Positions 1-11,424 of a stretch of DNA of 64,000 bases are shown piece after piece (positions within the stretch are counted from its first letter, which is position 1; every line of letters starts with the position of its first letter). This DNA comes from Heterodera schachtii (taxonomy: Eukaryota; Nematoda; Chromadorea; Rhabditida; Heteroderidae): assembly GCA_023374025.1 (NCBI GenBank), contig SIJG01000097.1:234851-298850 (forward strand), written 5' to 3'. Made by a program: the position numbers and the translations under genes. The notes beneath the pieces are model-generated. The model searched no databases. It was not told the DNA's origin and saw only the letters and a program-made list of their open reading frames with translations.

Positions 1-1389
1 TTCTTTGCATTTTTAATAAATTTTATAAATATTGAAATAATAATTCATATTGTTATTTAAATTCAATAAAACTATTTCTATAAAATAAAATACAATGTGT
101 ATAAATAAAATATTAAATTATTTTTAAATAACAGTTTTTGATGTTAGTAGTTATCAGTAAAAATATCTGTTGCAAAACTTTTAATTTTTTAATTATATTT
201 TTCTATAATGCTATATTATTTAATTACTAATTTTTTTAAATGCTCAATTAAAAAAATAAAAATTAGAAAAAATGAAAAATCTATGAATTGATCTCAGATG
301 CAAGCAGATAAACAAGAAATTTAAGTCTTATGAAGCTAATTATTTTTATATGAAGAAAAAGTTTGTTGCTAAAATTGTTTTCAAATTAATTATGAATGAA
401 ATTTCAAATTCTAGAATTAATGCATATTTTCATTTAGACATTAGAAGTTTATTAATTAAATGTATTAGCTAATTTAATATTTATTTATTTGTTATTTATT
501 TATTTATTTATTACTTTAACTTTTTATATTAAAACTAGGTCAAAATTTCCATTTATTTTTTTGTTTTTAAAATATTAATTTATGACGGTTTTAGACAAAG
601 TACATGTAAATACAATTCATAGAAATAGCAATTTATTAATTATATATTTAAAAAGTTAGTTGATTGTTTTTTAGTTTTTATATTTTTATAAATTTTAAGT
701 TATTTAATAAATAAAAAAAATTTAATTAAATGATTGTTTATGAATTAAATCGTAGCTAAATTTATTTAAACTATTATTTAATTTTTTTTCATGTTCTGTT
801 CCCGCGGATTTGCAAAAAAAAATTGCTTAGCAATTTATATATGAATTTTTATGTTTTGTTACTAATTTATTTAGTAATTAGCAAAAATAAATTAAAATTC
901 GTTCTATTAATTAAATAAAATTTTATAATTATAATTTATTTTATTTTATCTTTTTACTCTTTTTTAAATTTCAAACAGTTTTTATGTCTGATTAAATTAA
1001 TATTAATGGAAAAGTCTTTTTTTAATATAAAATATGGCTTAGTCTTTCGTTTTTTTACAATTTTAATCTCATGTTCACGGATTCTTTTTTTAAACACATT
1101 TAAATGGTAAGCCTTTTTAATTCTTTTTTATGTTTAATATTATACTGACTAATTATTGTATAGCATTTTTTTTAAATCGGCAAAGCTAAATTTTTTTGTC
1201 ATGCTTTGTATTTAAATTGCAATAATAAATTAATAAATATTTAAAACCTCATATTTTATAATATTATTTTCAAATCATTTTGTACAAGAAAAAAACTATT
1301 ATTGTACTATTCATATTTTTTTATTAACTACTTGAATGAATTTAATGTGTTTGTATTCGTAATTTAATTAATAATTAGCAAATTTGGTT
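1..1389. other. AT-rich noncoding DNA
   Basis: No plausible gene, RNA or transposon end is seen here. The sequence is almost wholly A/T homopolymer runs. A short imperfect TTTA-type microsatellite lies at about 478-518. Small GC islands near 790-812 and 1065-1085 have no recognisable structure. Confidence 0.6.
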
Positions 1390-1418
1390 TTCGGGGGTCG
1401 GGTAGGGGAGCAACCCTA
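1390..1418. mobile_element. Fragment of a GC-rich hAT-like terminus
   Basis: A short GC-rich stretch reads TCGGGGGTCGGG and then GGGGAGCAACCCTA, in AT-rich surroundings. The same terminus occurs in reverse complement at 32302 (TAGGGTTGCTCCCC). A related end, TAGGGTTAAGCCCC, bounds the complete element at 9925-11140. No opposite end was found nearby, so it is a relic. Confidence 0.5.
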
Positions 1419-2102
1419 ATTATAACTGTCTAATTTAAATCAAAGAATCAAAAATTTTTAATTTTTAAATATTGATTGTATTAATTTATTTTCGAACATA
1501 ATTTTTATTTCATTTTTAATTATTTTTATATGAATTTATTATTTATTAAAAATTTTTATTTTATCAAATTTAGATGAATTGTTTTTACTGTACATAAATT
1601 TTTTTGTCATTTAATTTAATGTCATATTCGAATGAATCATTCAGCAATCAGTGCAATACATATATTTGGTTAAAATCAGCAAATCAAAAAACAAAATAAT
1701 TTCTGGTAATTTCCAGGCTCTAGAAAATACCTAATTTACATATTTTCAAATGTATTTAGTTAATCATTTACAGCAATTTTCATAATAATTATAAAAAAAA
1801 TTTCGCAGATTTAATGAGACCGCTGAACATGAATCTGGCAGAATTATGACAAATCTCAAACCCGAACTCAAACAAAAAGACAAAAACTCAAATTTTTAAA
1901 ATTTTGTTTTCTTTTAAAATTAGTTAAAGATTCGGAATTTGTGGATGATCAGTGGTGACCCCTAAAAACCTTTCGGGATTTGTAATAATTGAAACGCAAA
2001 TTTATTTTTAATAAATTTGGCCTTCATTAACCAATTTTTTACTGAATTTTATTAATAATCTCTACAGAAAAGGCAAAAATTCGAATTGAATTGATGGTTT
2101 AA
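1419..2102. repeat. AT-rich DNA holding a diverged dispersed repeat
   Basis: Positions 1847-1905 carry a run like AAACCCGAACTCAAACAAAAAGAC followed by ACTCAAATTTT (with breaks). Diverged relatives occur at 50112-50160 and 51139-51190, where the same order AAACCCCGG, GAACTCGAACAAAAAG, AAATTCAAATTT is kept. A TTTCCAGG string also precedes each copy. No open frame is shared by all copies, so it is probably an old transposon piece, family unknown. Confidence 0.4.
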
Positions 2103-2300
2103 TTTACTTTTTTAAATTTTATAATTAAGAATCAAGAAGAAAATAAATAAAAAAATAAAAACTATAAAATTTATTCATTTTTAAATTTTGGTTTTATATT
2201 ATTTATTATTTTTTTTTTATTTTTTTATTTGATTAATAAAGAAAGTAAATTTTTTATATGAAAAGAAGTGAAAAAAAAAATTAACAAATTAAAATATGAT
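2103..2300 (+). repeat. Direct repeat copy A (~190 bp)
   Basis: This block starts with TTTACTTTTTTAAATTTT and contains AAGAATCAAGAAGAAAATAA. It recurs about 440 bp downstream (2545-2740) in the same orientation with only scattered differences. The two copies are a local tandem-type duplication of AT-rich DNA. No coding frame is shared. Confidence 0.7.
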
Positions 2301-2544
2301 AAATTATTAATTAATAAAATAATCTGAAGTTATTCGTGAGAAATAATAAAATATTTGAAAATTTAGCATTGAATTCAATTAATAATTAATCATTATCGTA
2401 TGACCGACTTCGTGTATACTGGTTCGGGCCAAAGTTTGTTGTATTTTATTGAGTGTTGCGTTCCGAAATAATTAAATTTTTATTTTTATTTATATAATTT
2501 TATTTAAAAATAATAATGTTTTTGTCTCATTTTCTTAAATCACA

Positions 2545-2740
2545 TTTGCTTTTTTAAATTTTTTAATTAAGAATCAGGAAGAAAATAAATAAAAAAATAA
2601 ATACTATAAAATTTATTCATTTTTAAATTTTAGTTTTATATTATTTATTTTTATTTTTTTAAATTCTTTTATTTGATTAATAAAGAAAGTAAATTTTTTA
2701 TATAAAACGAATATGAAAAAAAATTAAAATATAAAATATA
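2545..2740 (+). repeat. Direct repeat copy B (~190 bp)
   Basis: Second copy of the block at 2103-2300; it contains AAGAATCAGGAAGAAAATAA and the common GATTAATAAAGAAAGTAA. Between the copies (2301-2544) lies unique AT-rich DNA with a GC island at 2400-2430. Confidence 0.7.
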
Positions 2741-3202
2741 ATATTTACCTTTTAAATAATTTAGAAAATTTTGCTTAAAATATAAATATTTCGGTATTTT
2801 TTTAGGTGTATTTGTATATCAAATACAAATATTGCATTATTTTTTGTAAATGAATTAATTTCTGCGTATTTTTTAATGAATTGACCTTAATTTGATTAGT
2901 TCATTAAATTTAAATTTATATGACTTCATTAGCATTTTTCACACATTTCACGATGTATAGGTTGTTTATTCGGAAAAGTGAAGTAGGAGGCATTTATTAT
3001 TTTTTTATTTTGTTTATCTTCTTTGATACCATAATTCTCTTTTTTCATTTTATTTTTCTAAAATGAAAAAAATATTAAATGATTTTATTGTATCATAAAG
3101 CCTTGGTCTTTTTATTATATTAGTTACGAATTGTTACATTTCTTTTATTTTTTTTTTATAAATTTGCTTTATTTTGGTTATATTAATTAATTCCATATTT
3201 TT

Positions 3203-3238
3203 CATGATGAGATTCACTGACTTCGGAAGTTCATCATG
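3203..3238. other. Hairpin-forming GC island
   Basis: An 8-bp inverted repeat, CATGATGA at 3203-3210 and TCATCATG at 3231-3238, encloses a second short palindrome (ACTTCGGAAGT, 3220-3230). Small base-composition islands like this recur across the window, and several of them fold. Confidence 0.35.
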
Positions 3239-3408
3239 GCACATACTTTAGCAATAAAACTTTTTTTTACTCAAATATGTTTATTTAATTATTATCTATT
3301 TTTATAATAATTCTTATTTATTTACTTGTTACAATTTATTTGTATTTAAATATCCAAGATAATCATTAAATATTTTAAAATTATGGATGATTTTTAAATT
3401 TATCATTT

Positions 3409-3437
3409 TCCGGACAGTGCCAAGCCATACTGCCGGA
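3409..3437. other. Hairpin-forming GC island
   Basis: TCCGG (3409-3413) pairs with CCGGA (3433-3437), and CAGT (3415-3418) pairs with ACTG (3429-3432). This gives a 9-bp stem with one bulged A and a 10-nt loop, isolated in AT-rich DNA. It is too short for a tRNA, and a chance palindrome is possible. Confidence 0.4.
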
Positions 3438-4286
3438 TCTTTTTTTATAGTCAATATTAAATTATGTGTTTTTTTGTCTTATAAGAATGAAACAAACAAA
3501 CATAGTATATAAATAAATAAATCAAAATTAAAGTTAATGATAATAAACACATGAAATTTTATAAAGCTAAAAAAATTATTTTTATGTAAAAAATAAAACA
3601 ATACAATTTATTCATTAATACTCAATTTTAATTAAATTTTCTTTTTTTTATATCAATAGAAATATTAATTCAAAATTTTAAAATGGAATTTTTTTATAAA
3701 ACTAACATATATTAAATAAATGGTATAAAGAAAAATTATGACAATGTAAATCATGTATTTTTATAAAAAGTACTCTATAACTGGAAATAAAATTTTCTAC
3801 AATTATTATCAAAATTTTATGAATAATTTAAATTATTAAAATTAGATTCGCTTTATTGTTTTTGGATGTTTTTTAAAATTAATAATAAAAACTAAGTATT
3901 ATTGACAAACAGAAATACATAAAAGCCAACTATCTTAAACATAAACATAATTTTGCTAACGTTTGTTGAACAACTTAAATAAAAAATATATAAAAAACAA
4001 TAATAAATAGCTAAAAAGAGATTATCAAATAGAATATTTTTGTATATAACTAATAAATTTACAAAATAAGAAATAAGAAAATTTATTTAAAATAGAAATT
4101 TACTAAAATTTATTATTTTAATTCTACTTTTTTTACCGATTTAAATTAAAATATTTTCTAATTGTCCTTTTATGTGAATTTCTTTTTATAAAATACTTTA
4201 TTTTTTTTAATTTAATAAAGAAGTAAATTTAAAATTTAAATTTAAATTATTTAGCGTTTTGTTTCATTTTTTCAAATTTTGAGGGG
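3438..4286. other. AT-rich noncoding DNA
   Basis: Nothing recognisable is seen here apart from A/T-rich low-complexity sequence. The last part (about 4262-4286) is the left portion of the block that was split by the hAT insertion at 4295. Confidence 0.5.
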
Positions 4287-4294
4287 GTGGGTAG

Positions 4295-5208
4295 CAGGGA
4301 TGTTGCAAGTTTCGCTTTTCGCCTTTTCGCTTTTTAGCTTTTTTTGAGCGTTTTGCTTTCGCTTTTTGCTTTTTGGCTAAAAAGCGAAAAAAAGTACACC
4401 CCTAAAGATTGGGTTTTTAAAATAAACAATGGTATTTTAATGGGAAAAAAGCAAAAAATTTAAACAAAATTTTGAATTTTTTAACTTTCACCAAATTTTT
4501 ATAAAATAAAATAAAATTTGCTATTAACTATTCATGCCAGCTTATGCCTATCGGCATCCCCATGTCCAAAAATTCGTAAATCTTATTAAAAAAAAATTCT
4601 CTCAAAATCGCAAAAACCTATCATTTTTAAAGTAATGTGAAAAGCAAATCTGAATTTCTAATTAATTCTTTAGTTCAAAAAAATTAATTATTTGAAATAA
4701 TTGAACAAAATTTGTTTAAAAATTTTCATTAATTTAATTTAGCTTTTTCTATTTTATAAAATAAATAAAAAGAAAAAATTTAATTTTTACTATTTTCACT
4801 TGAAATAAATTAAATTTTGAATTAAATTTTTTTGAATTTTTAAAATTTCCCTGTTGGTCCCGTTCCCCGGTTCATCCAAAAATCGAGGTCCCGGTCCCGG
4901 CTTTGGCAAGATTTCCCGGTCCCGTACAACTCTAATTAATTCAATACAAAAAATAAATAAATAAAAAAAGCAAATAAAATCATAATTATGAAAAATTAAT
5001 ATTTTTAAGCAAAAATGCTACATAGAAAGCTTTTTGACTATATGGCATAAGAAAAAAATTTAACCTCTTTCAAATTCATCTAATTTTTGAAAAAAAAAAT
5101 TTCGCCTTTCGCTTTTCGCTTTTTTTTGGGCATTTCGCTTTTGCCTTTTCGCTTTTTATTTTGGTTTCGCTTTTTTCGCTTTGCATTTTTCTCTTTGCAA
5201 CATCCCTG
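4295..5208. mobile_element. Non-autonomous hAT element, 914 bp, with 8-bp TSD
   Basis: The ends are CAGGGATGTTGCAA (4295-4308) and TTGCAACATCCCTG (5195-5208), perfect inverted repeats. They are flanked by GTGGGTAG at 4287-4294 and again at 5209-5216, an exact 8-bp target site duplication. TIRs beginning CAGGG with 8-bp TSDs are a known hAT-superfamily signature. The subterminal regions are crowded with TTTCGCTTTT-type repeats on both sides, plausible transposase-binding repeats. There is no transposase frame, so it would move only in trans. It interrupts an older repeat block: the flanks 4262-4286 and 5217 onward read as one sequence when it is removed. It contains a nested fragment at about 4849-4934. 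Confidence 0.88.
4849..4934. mobile_element. Nested GC-rich hAT-like end inside the 4295-5208 element
   Basis: This segment is GC-rich, with CCCGGTCCCG-type repeats, and ends CGTACAACTCTA before ATTAATTC. Read in reverse it begins TAGAGTTGTACGGGACC, which fits the hAT end consensus (C/T-A-A/G-N-G). No opposite end was found, so the full element cannot be delimited. It may be a deletion relic or shared internal sequence. Confidence 0.4.
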
Positions 5209-5216
5209 GTGGGTAG

Positions 5217-5390
5217 GGCTAAGCCGTTAAGCGCCGCCGGGAAAAATTTTGAAAATTTAAGTCAAATTTGTTAACATATTTTGTAGAAAAATTGTCTAAT
5301 TTTGTGATTATAAGCAATTTTTAAGAAAATAAAACATTTTTATGGCCCGGCTGTGTTGATAGGCTCCGTCGGGAAAAAAAAATTTTTTTT
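5217..5390 (+). repeat. Degenerate copies of the GGCGGTGCC hairpin repeat
   Basis: Two decayed copies of the recurring hairpin motif are present, at about 5217-5246 (GCCGTTAAGCGCCGCCGGG) and 5344-5373 (GGCTGTGTTGATAGGCTCC). They are about 125 bp apart, and each is followed by an AAAAATTTT-type run. The tract GGAAAAATTTTGAAAATTT and later TGTTAACA is also found after the intact copy at 37906-37931. The block was split by the hAT insertion at 4295, so it is older than that insertion. Confidence 0.55.
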
Positions 5391-5761
5391 TTTTTAGATT
5401 AGCTTGTTTTGATAGATTTTTGTCCAAATAATGACCAATTTTGGGTCAAACATTAAAATTTCTAGATATAATATTGACATTATACCATAAAATTTCAAAA
5501 TTATGAGTAAGTTTAAGAAATTATAACAAAATTAGGCCACAATTATGTTTAAGTTTGCGTATTTTTATTTTCCTTAATTTTTTGAGAATAAATTTCTTTC
5601 AATAAATTAAATTCAAGTGAACTTGAATTTATTAATTTTATATTGATTATTTATTTAAGCATTTTGATAAATTTCTCGTTGAGATATGGTATTATTCTTT
5701 CTGGTTGGTGGCGTTTAAAATTTGTAAATATTTAATTAATACTCTATATTGATTAATTAAG
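5391..5761. other. AT-rich noncoding DNA
   Basis: No gene is seen. The string GGTTGGTGGCGTTTAAAA at about 5703 resembles GTTGTTGGTGACGTTTAAAA near 21641, suggesting another very old dispersed repeat. The final nine bases (5753-5761) are the TSD of the next element. Confidence 0.4.
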
Positions 5762-6064
5762 GGTGATGGGACGTTAGTCAAAAACCATCAAATGGAAAAT
5801 TTTTGACAGAAAATTATTCATAATTTGGCCTAAGATGAACCAAATTTTAAAATCTTAATATTTTTCGATAGCTCTAAGGGTTTTCTATTATCTTTCAAAA
5901 TTTCAAAAAAATTCATTAAGTTACAAAAAAGTTATGACCTGAGAAGCTCAGAAAATCAAGTTTTTTTAACATTTTTGGCCATAACTTTATATCAAAAAAT
6001 CTCTTCATTTGATGGTTTTTGACTAATGCCCATTTTGATGGTTTTTGACTAACGTCACAGCACT
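5762..6064. mobile_element. Small TIR element (MITE), 303 bp, 9-bp TSD
   Basis: The ends are inverted: 5762 reads GGTGATGGGACGTTAGTC and the complement of the right end reads AGTGCTGTGACGTTAGTC, continuing into AAAAACCATCAAA on both sides. TTAATTAAG occurs at 5753-5761 and again at 6065-6073, a 9-bp duplication of the Mutator (MULE) type. The TSD is AT-rich and partly palindromic, so part of the match could be chance. The right arm carries a second copy of the motif ATTAGTCAAAAACCATC. The interior has a GTTATGAC/GGCCATAAC inverted pair. There is no coding capacity. Confidence 0.7.
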
Positions 6065-6261
6065 TTAATTAAGTAAGAGTTCTTTTATCATTATTTTGGT
6101 TAATTTATTATAAATTATTAAGTTATTTCCTATCATTTTTATATTAAAAAAATTGATAACAAAATCTTCAACCATAAGAATTTAAATTATTTATTTTGTT
6201 GAATAAAGATCAATTAGTTATCAATGTTTAATTTTTTGTTTATTATAAAATTATTTCATAT

Positions 6262-6345
6262 AGTTTTTAACTGTTCGAATAATGGCGCCCACTCCATAAA
6301 ACGCGTCAGTTGTAATCTCACCATTTTTAATAATAATTTAATTGT
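6262..6345 (+). repeat. Diverged dispersed repeat, copy 1
   Basis: AACTG (6269-6273) and CAGTT enclose ATGG..CCAT, and the island includes GGCGCCCACTCC. A homologous but diverged copy at 11351-11424 keeps the order CTGTT, GAAT.ATGG, ACTCCAT, TGCAATCTC and the downstream TTTAATAATAAT. The inner stem ATGG/CCAT is retained in copy 2 as CATGG/CCATG. A structured RNA or an old repeat are both possible. Confidence 0.45.
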
Positions 6346-9300
6346 GAATAAGGTAAAATTGTTAAATTACTTTATATTTCCTTTATTAAATTATTACACT
6401 GTTTCTTATCATTAAAATTGAAAAATGATTTATATTTAATTATTTATAACAAAAAATTTAAAAACATATAATTTTTTAACCATTTTAAATTTAAAAAAAA
6501 GTGTTATAATGAAGCATCAATTAATTTTTCTTGGTTGGAAGGACCGAATGCAAGAGTATAAATCAGATCATTTATTACATTCTTTCCATAGACCCCATAA
6601 GAATTAGTAGCTGGAATGGCATGGATTTTTTATTTAATTGCTATTGATTTTATCAATAAATTAATTGAGTTTTCATACATATAAGTCTATCTTCTTATTG
6701 TATAAATTTTTATTTCATTATTTTTATAAGTTTTTGTTTAAAACCATAAATTAGCAATGAAATAAAAAATTTTACCCGTCTATATTTTCCAATTTTTTAA
6801 ATTTAATGTTTTTTCTTAGTGTATAAAATATTAAATAATTTCATATATACTAAAAGATTATTTACTATGTTTTTAAATAAGTGTATGCATTTATACACAT
6901 TTAATGCTAAACACGGCAATTGGTAAAAATTACGAAGCGATGAGCATTTTTTACACAAGTTTTTTTCATTTTATTTACAAATTTCGTTAATTAATATTAT
7001 TTATTTTAATTTATATATATTTTGATAAGAAAAAAATTCCGTTTATTTGCTAATAAATATTAAAATAATATAGATTTTGGCAATATTTTAAGTTAGTTAT
7101 TTATATTATTTTAATTTATTAAATCATAAATTTTTTATTTTCTTTAAAAATTATCTTATCATTTGTTATTCGATGTATATTTTAAATTCTTGTTCTTTGG
7201 AATAATATTTTTACTGACTTAGTGATTCTCTGAACGAAAATGATATATAATCATGAATTAGACATTAAAATATTTATTTAATTATCTATATTCAAAAAAT
7301 TAATTAAAAGTTACGCATTTTTGGTTTATTATTTACTTTTTGTTTTTTTTTAATATAAACTATTATATTTAAATAATTTTTAATAGTATTTTTAAAAAGC
7401 GGATTTTTGGAGTTAAACATTCAAAAATAATAACCTAAGAGTTTATCTCTTTTTAGCACATTTATTTTTTTGCATTTATATGTTTGAACAATTAATCACC
7501 ACAAATAAGTATATGTTTTTATATTAAAGGCTCAATTGTATTCATTTTAATAATTGCAATAAGTTTTTAAAAGATTTAAAGAATTTCACTTTTTATATTT
7601 CTCATGCGGAATAATTGTATGATTTTGTTGAATTGATGATGAACAAAATTTTCTTATTAAATTTTTTTCAATAATATTTCTTTGTTGTTTTTCTTGATTA
7701 TCTCGTACTGTCACTGATCTTCAGGCGATTAGAGATTCTTTTAAACATTTTGTTTGGCTATATTTTATATTCTTTTTTTTTAACTAAATACATTTGTTTA
7801 TTATTATTAATTATCCAAAGGTATAAATATGGTCCTTTTATTTTTATTTTCTTTTTTATTTGATGAATTAATTATTTAATTTTTACATTAAAAACATTCT
7901 TTTTTCATGTTGAAAAGCCCAAAAAATAATTTTTAGGCATTAACATAAAACCAATCCCAAATAACAAAATTATTAAAAACGGACTACATAATTAAAAAAT
8001 AATTCTTTTCTTGAACAATATGGCACAAATTTGGAGAGATGTCAGTGATTAGCCAGTATAATGACTCGAATTAATTTTAAAATGTAAATAAAATTCTTTT
8101 TTTTTTTAATTTCTGTGTTAATTTTGGTATTACAATAATTAATTTAACTAAAACTATTTATCTTTTAATCTATCGGTCAAACATAAGCAAATACCTATGT
8201 TAATTAAAATCATTTGTCGTAATTGCTTTTTTATGCTTGATTGCAAGATGGTTTAAATTCTGTGATTTATTTATTTACAATATTCATTGATGAGTGATTG
8301 ACGACTCGCTATATTTGAATTATTTAAAATATATTTAAAAAATTTAAATATTATTTAATAAATAGATTGTTTCTTTATTTTTAAAGTTATTATGTATTTG
8401 TTTTGTTTTTATTCTCATAACGACAAACCAAATGCCTCTCAGAATTATGTAAAGATAAATTATTACTTTAAAATTTGTTGACCAATAATTGATTTAAATT
8501 TAAATTTAAAGATAATTATTTACCTCATTCAATTGACCACTAAATTCAATATAATTTTTGGAATAATTTGAAAATAAAAGTTCATAGCTACACACAAAAC
8601 CAAATATATTTAAAATAATTTATCTATTACTTGATACTTATTTAATATTGAAGTGCATCTATAAAATATGGACAAAATTTTTAAAATAAAATACTAAATA
8701 TATTATAAATATTGAAAATATTTTGTCAACAAAAAAAGTAAAAAATATTTTTCCTATTACAAATCATTAATTTATTCGAAATTTAATTTAATGTCATATA
8801 TAATTAACAGATGATAATCATTAAGTACTGTTTCACCTTTAATTCGAAAATAGAATTAATGAAAGTTAAAATTAAAAAAAATTAAAACTAAATATTTTCT
8901 GATATTCAATAATCTTTTTCTGGCATTCCGTAATCGTAGTTTTGCTCACCCAGGATATAGGTTGTTTTTCATTATTTATTCACTTTAGCAGGTATTAGAT
9001 CTATTGGAAAAAAGGAAATTTAATTTTTAAAACATTTTTTGCACTGCCAACTAAAAATAAAAATATATCAAAAATAATACAAAAAAATTTTATAAATAAA
9101 ATATATAATCATAAATCTCTAATTGTATCCACAGCATTTATTGTGTTTCCATCAATCTTATATGTTTCTTTTGGGTTTTTTGAATCCAAATAATGTACAA
9201 AAGTTTTTTGAAATAGTAACATTAATTATTATTTTCTTCAATTTTTATGCCTTTCATTCATTAAGCTAGTTTCATTAGGATGTGCATCTTTTACTATTAA

Positions 9301-9916
9301 TAATTTAATTTTTTATTTTTTATTTTTCTATTCTAATTTTAAAAATGTCTATGAAAGTTTACTAAAATAGCATAATCAAGTAAGCAAATTAATTAATTGT
9401 GATTTTACAAGAATAAATTAAAAAAAGAATCATTTTTTCAAAAAAATATCTATACATTTATAAATAAATTATATATATATATTTTTTTTAATTATAGTAA
9501 AAAAATTATTTTACATACAAATTCTTTATTTTGTTCAAAACAAAATTCAAAAATCTAATATTTTTCATAAATATTTAGTTAAGATTAATTAATTTTTTTA
9601 GTGTTTCAAGTATATTTATTTATTCATTTTTCTCGCTCAATTTACATTGAAAAAGATTTTTTTAATATTACATTTTTCTTTTTCTTTTCACGACTTCGGA
9701 CAGAAATCTATTTATTATACACGGAAATTTTTTAAATAAAGTTTATCGAGCTTATTTATACATTTTTTTAAATTTATTGTTTATTATTTTTTGTATTTTA
9801 TATTTTGAAAAATATATAAATAATATGTAAATTTCTATAAAATTGTTAATTCTTTGTTAGATTTTTCAGTTTTAATTCATTTTAAATAATCTAAGTTTGT
9901 TCTAATAGTTTTTGTG
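6346..9916. other. AT-rich noncoding DNA with scattered GC islands
   Basis: No gene or element end could be supported over 3.5 kb. Small islands occur near 6535-6625, 6910-6950, 7700-7740, 8290-8312, 8945-8965 and 9690-9705. The 7700-7736 island folds weakly: ATCTC (7700-7704) with GAGAT (7732-7736) and CTGA/TCAG inside. The rest is A/T runs. Confidence 0.5.
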
Positions 9917-10523
9917 AATTAAATTAGGGTTAAGCCCCGAGCCCTCGGGGGGCAAAAAGTCGGGGGCCGGGGACCTCGGGGGGCGACATGTCGGGGGTCG
10001 GGTCGGGGGGGAGCTCAATTGTCGGGGGTCGGGGACCCCGATCGGGTAGTGATCAACGAAATTTTTTAACGAAAAACTCAATTTTTATTTTTAAATTATC
10101 GTAAATTTTCTTTTTTTCCACTTTAATCATCTGATTTCGTTAGCGCCAGCAAGAGTGAGTCCAAGCTGGCCTTTAAACCATGGGCTTCCATTTGTTTTTA
10201 TTTATAAGAATTCTAATTTTGGGGTAGCGACAAAAATTGTTCTGATTTCTTAAATATATTTATAATTTTGAAATTTTATGGCACAATGTCAATATTTTTC
10301 AAAAAATTTTAAGGTCTGCCGCAAAATTTTTTTGATTTTTTGGTCCAGAATTTACTGAAATTGTCCTTATTTCTAAGATTTTCCTATTTTCAGGCATCAC
10401 CTAAACTTTTTAAATTTTTTCTGATTAATGTTTTATTTTGCTGGTTTTTGAGAAAAAAAACTTTAAAATGGCCATTTTTATGTAAAAAAAATGTACCAAA
10501 AACTCCCAATTTTCAATTTTTTT

Positions 10524-10549
10524 CCGGGGGCACCTATCGGCACCGCCGG
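10524..10549. repeat. GGCGGTGCC-type hairpin motif (copy a)
   Basis: The sequence reads CCGGGGGCACC-TATC-GGCACCGCCGG, close to the perfect hairpin at 37906-37931 and in the opposite loop orientation (TATC versus GATA). It is one of three copies inside the 9925-11140 hAT element. Confidence 0.6.
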
Positions 10550-10658
10550 TTCGCAAAAGCTTATTTGTTCATAAAAATTTGGCTCAAAATCTCGCAAAAA
10601 TTGATCATTTTTGGTGAAATCTGTGGGCAAAATGAACTCAAATTTTCAAAAAATTCTC

Positions 10659-10684
10659 CCGGCGGTGCCTATCAGCACCACGGC
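10659..10684. repeat. GGCGGTGCC-type hairpin motif (copy b)
   Basis: The sequence reads CCGGCGGTGCC-TATC-AGCACCACGGC. The left arm matches the consensus exactly, and the right arm has substitutions that weaken the stem. It lies about 135 bp from copy a. Confidence 0.55.
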
Positions 10685-10838
10685 CCTAAAATTGATAGCA
10701 TTTTGATCAAATAAATTGTAAAAATTTACTGATTTGAAAAAGGTTGCTAATTGTTATTATTTTTTCCCTAAAATCTTATTTTTCGGCCTTGGTGTTCATA
10801 TTTTGAAAAATTACCGATCGGCACATGGTTTTGGGGGG

Positions 10839-10863
10839 CCGGTGGTGCCGATAGGCGCCGCCG
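10839..10863. repeat. GGCGGTGCC-type hairpin motif (copy c)
   Basis: The sequence reads CCGGTGGTGCC-GATA-GGCGCCGCCG. Differences from the consensus at both arms are G/T-compatible, so an RNA stem would still largely pair. It lies about 180 bp from copy b. Confidence 0.55.
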
Positions 10864-11350
10864 CAAAATTTTCCGTAATTTTTAATGAATTTTATTAAGA
10901 AAATTTGTTCAAAATCTCAAAAATTTTCAATATTTTCCCCCTTCTTGGATGAATTAACTTTTAAATTAAAACGCTCGGAGTCCCCAATCCCCGAAATAGT
11001 GTCGGGGGGTCGGGGGGCAAAAAGTCGGGGGTCGGGGACCTCGGGGGACGACATGTCGGGGGTCGGGTCGGGGGATTGGTCCAAAAAACGTCTCGGGTCG
11101 GGTCGGGGGTCGGGGGGCTCGGGGTCGGGGCTTAACCCTAAATTAAATATTTCTAAATATAAATATAAGTTTTCTTCATTATTACTGCTTTAGTTTAAAA
11201 TGTTATCCTTATTATTGTAGATAATAAATTTAATATTTGGTATGGGTTTTTATTTGCATTTAATTTTCAGCTGAAAATTTTAAATATTTTATACAGAATT
11301 ATCCGTTACGGTAATCTTTATTTTATAAATTAAGTATATTTAATTAAATT

Positions 11351-11424
11351 ATTTTTAGCTGTTAGAATCATGGCCGCTACTCCATGCTTCGGTTTATTGC
11401 AATCTCTCAGTTTAATAATAATTG
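11351..11424 (+). repeat. Diverged dispersed repeat, copy 2
   Basis: Homologue of 6262-6345. CATGG and CCATG form a 5-bp stem around an 8-nt loop, with CTGTTAGAATCATGG upstream and TGCAATCTCTCAGTTTAATA downstream. Confidence 0.45.

Larger units (their letters stand above)
9925..11140. mobile_element. Non-autonomous hAT element, 1216 bp, GC-rich ends, 8-bp TSD
   Basis: The TIRs are TAGGGTTAAGCCCCGA at 9925 and its complement ending CTTAACCCTA at 11140. AATTAAAT flanks both sides (9917-9924 and 11141-11148), a perfect 8-bp TSD typical of hAT. Each end carries 100-200 bp of iterated TCGGGGGTCGGG-type repeat, including the block GGGGCAAAAAGTCGGGGG at both ends in the same orientation. The interior carries three copies of the GGCGGTGCC hairpin motif. 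The segment 10120-10260 is homologous in reverse to 33000-33125. An apparent GSGSG-rich frame at 10885-11193 is only a translation of the repeat. No transposase is present. Confidence 0.88.

Noticed and set aside
478..518. CRISPR-like or tandem array
   Set aside because: Imperfect TTTA microsatellite only; no spaced repeats.
9460..9485. Short (TA)n runs as regulatory sites (also near 40775 and 59875)
   Set aside because: Expected by chance in DNA this rich in A and T.
10885..11193. 102-codon frame with GSGSG/RGSGGSG-like peptide
   Set aside because: It is a translation of the TCGGGG repeat at the right end of the hAT element, with no independent coding signal.
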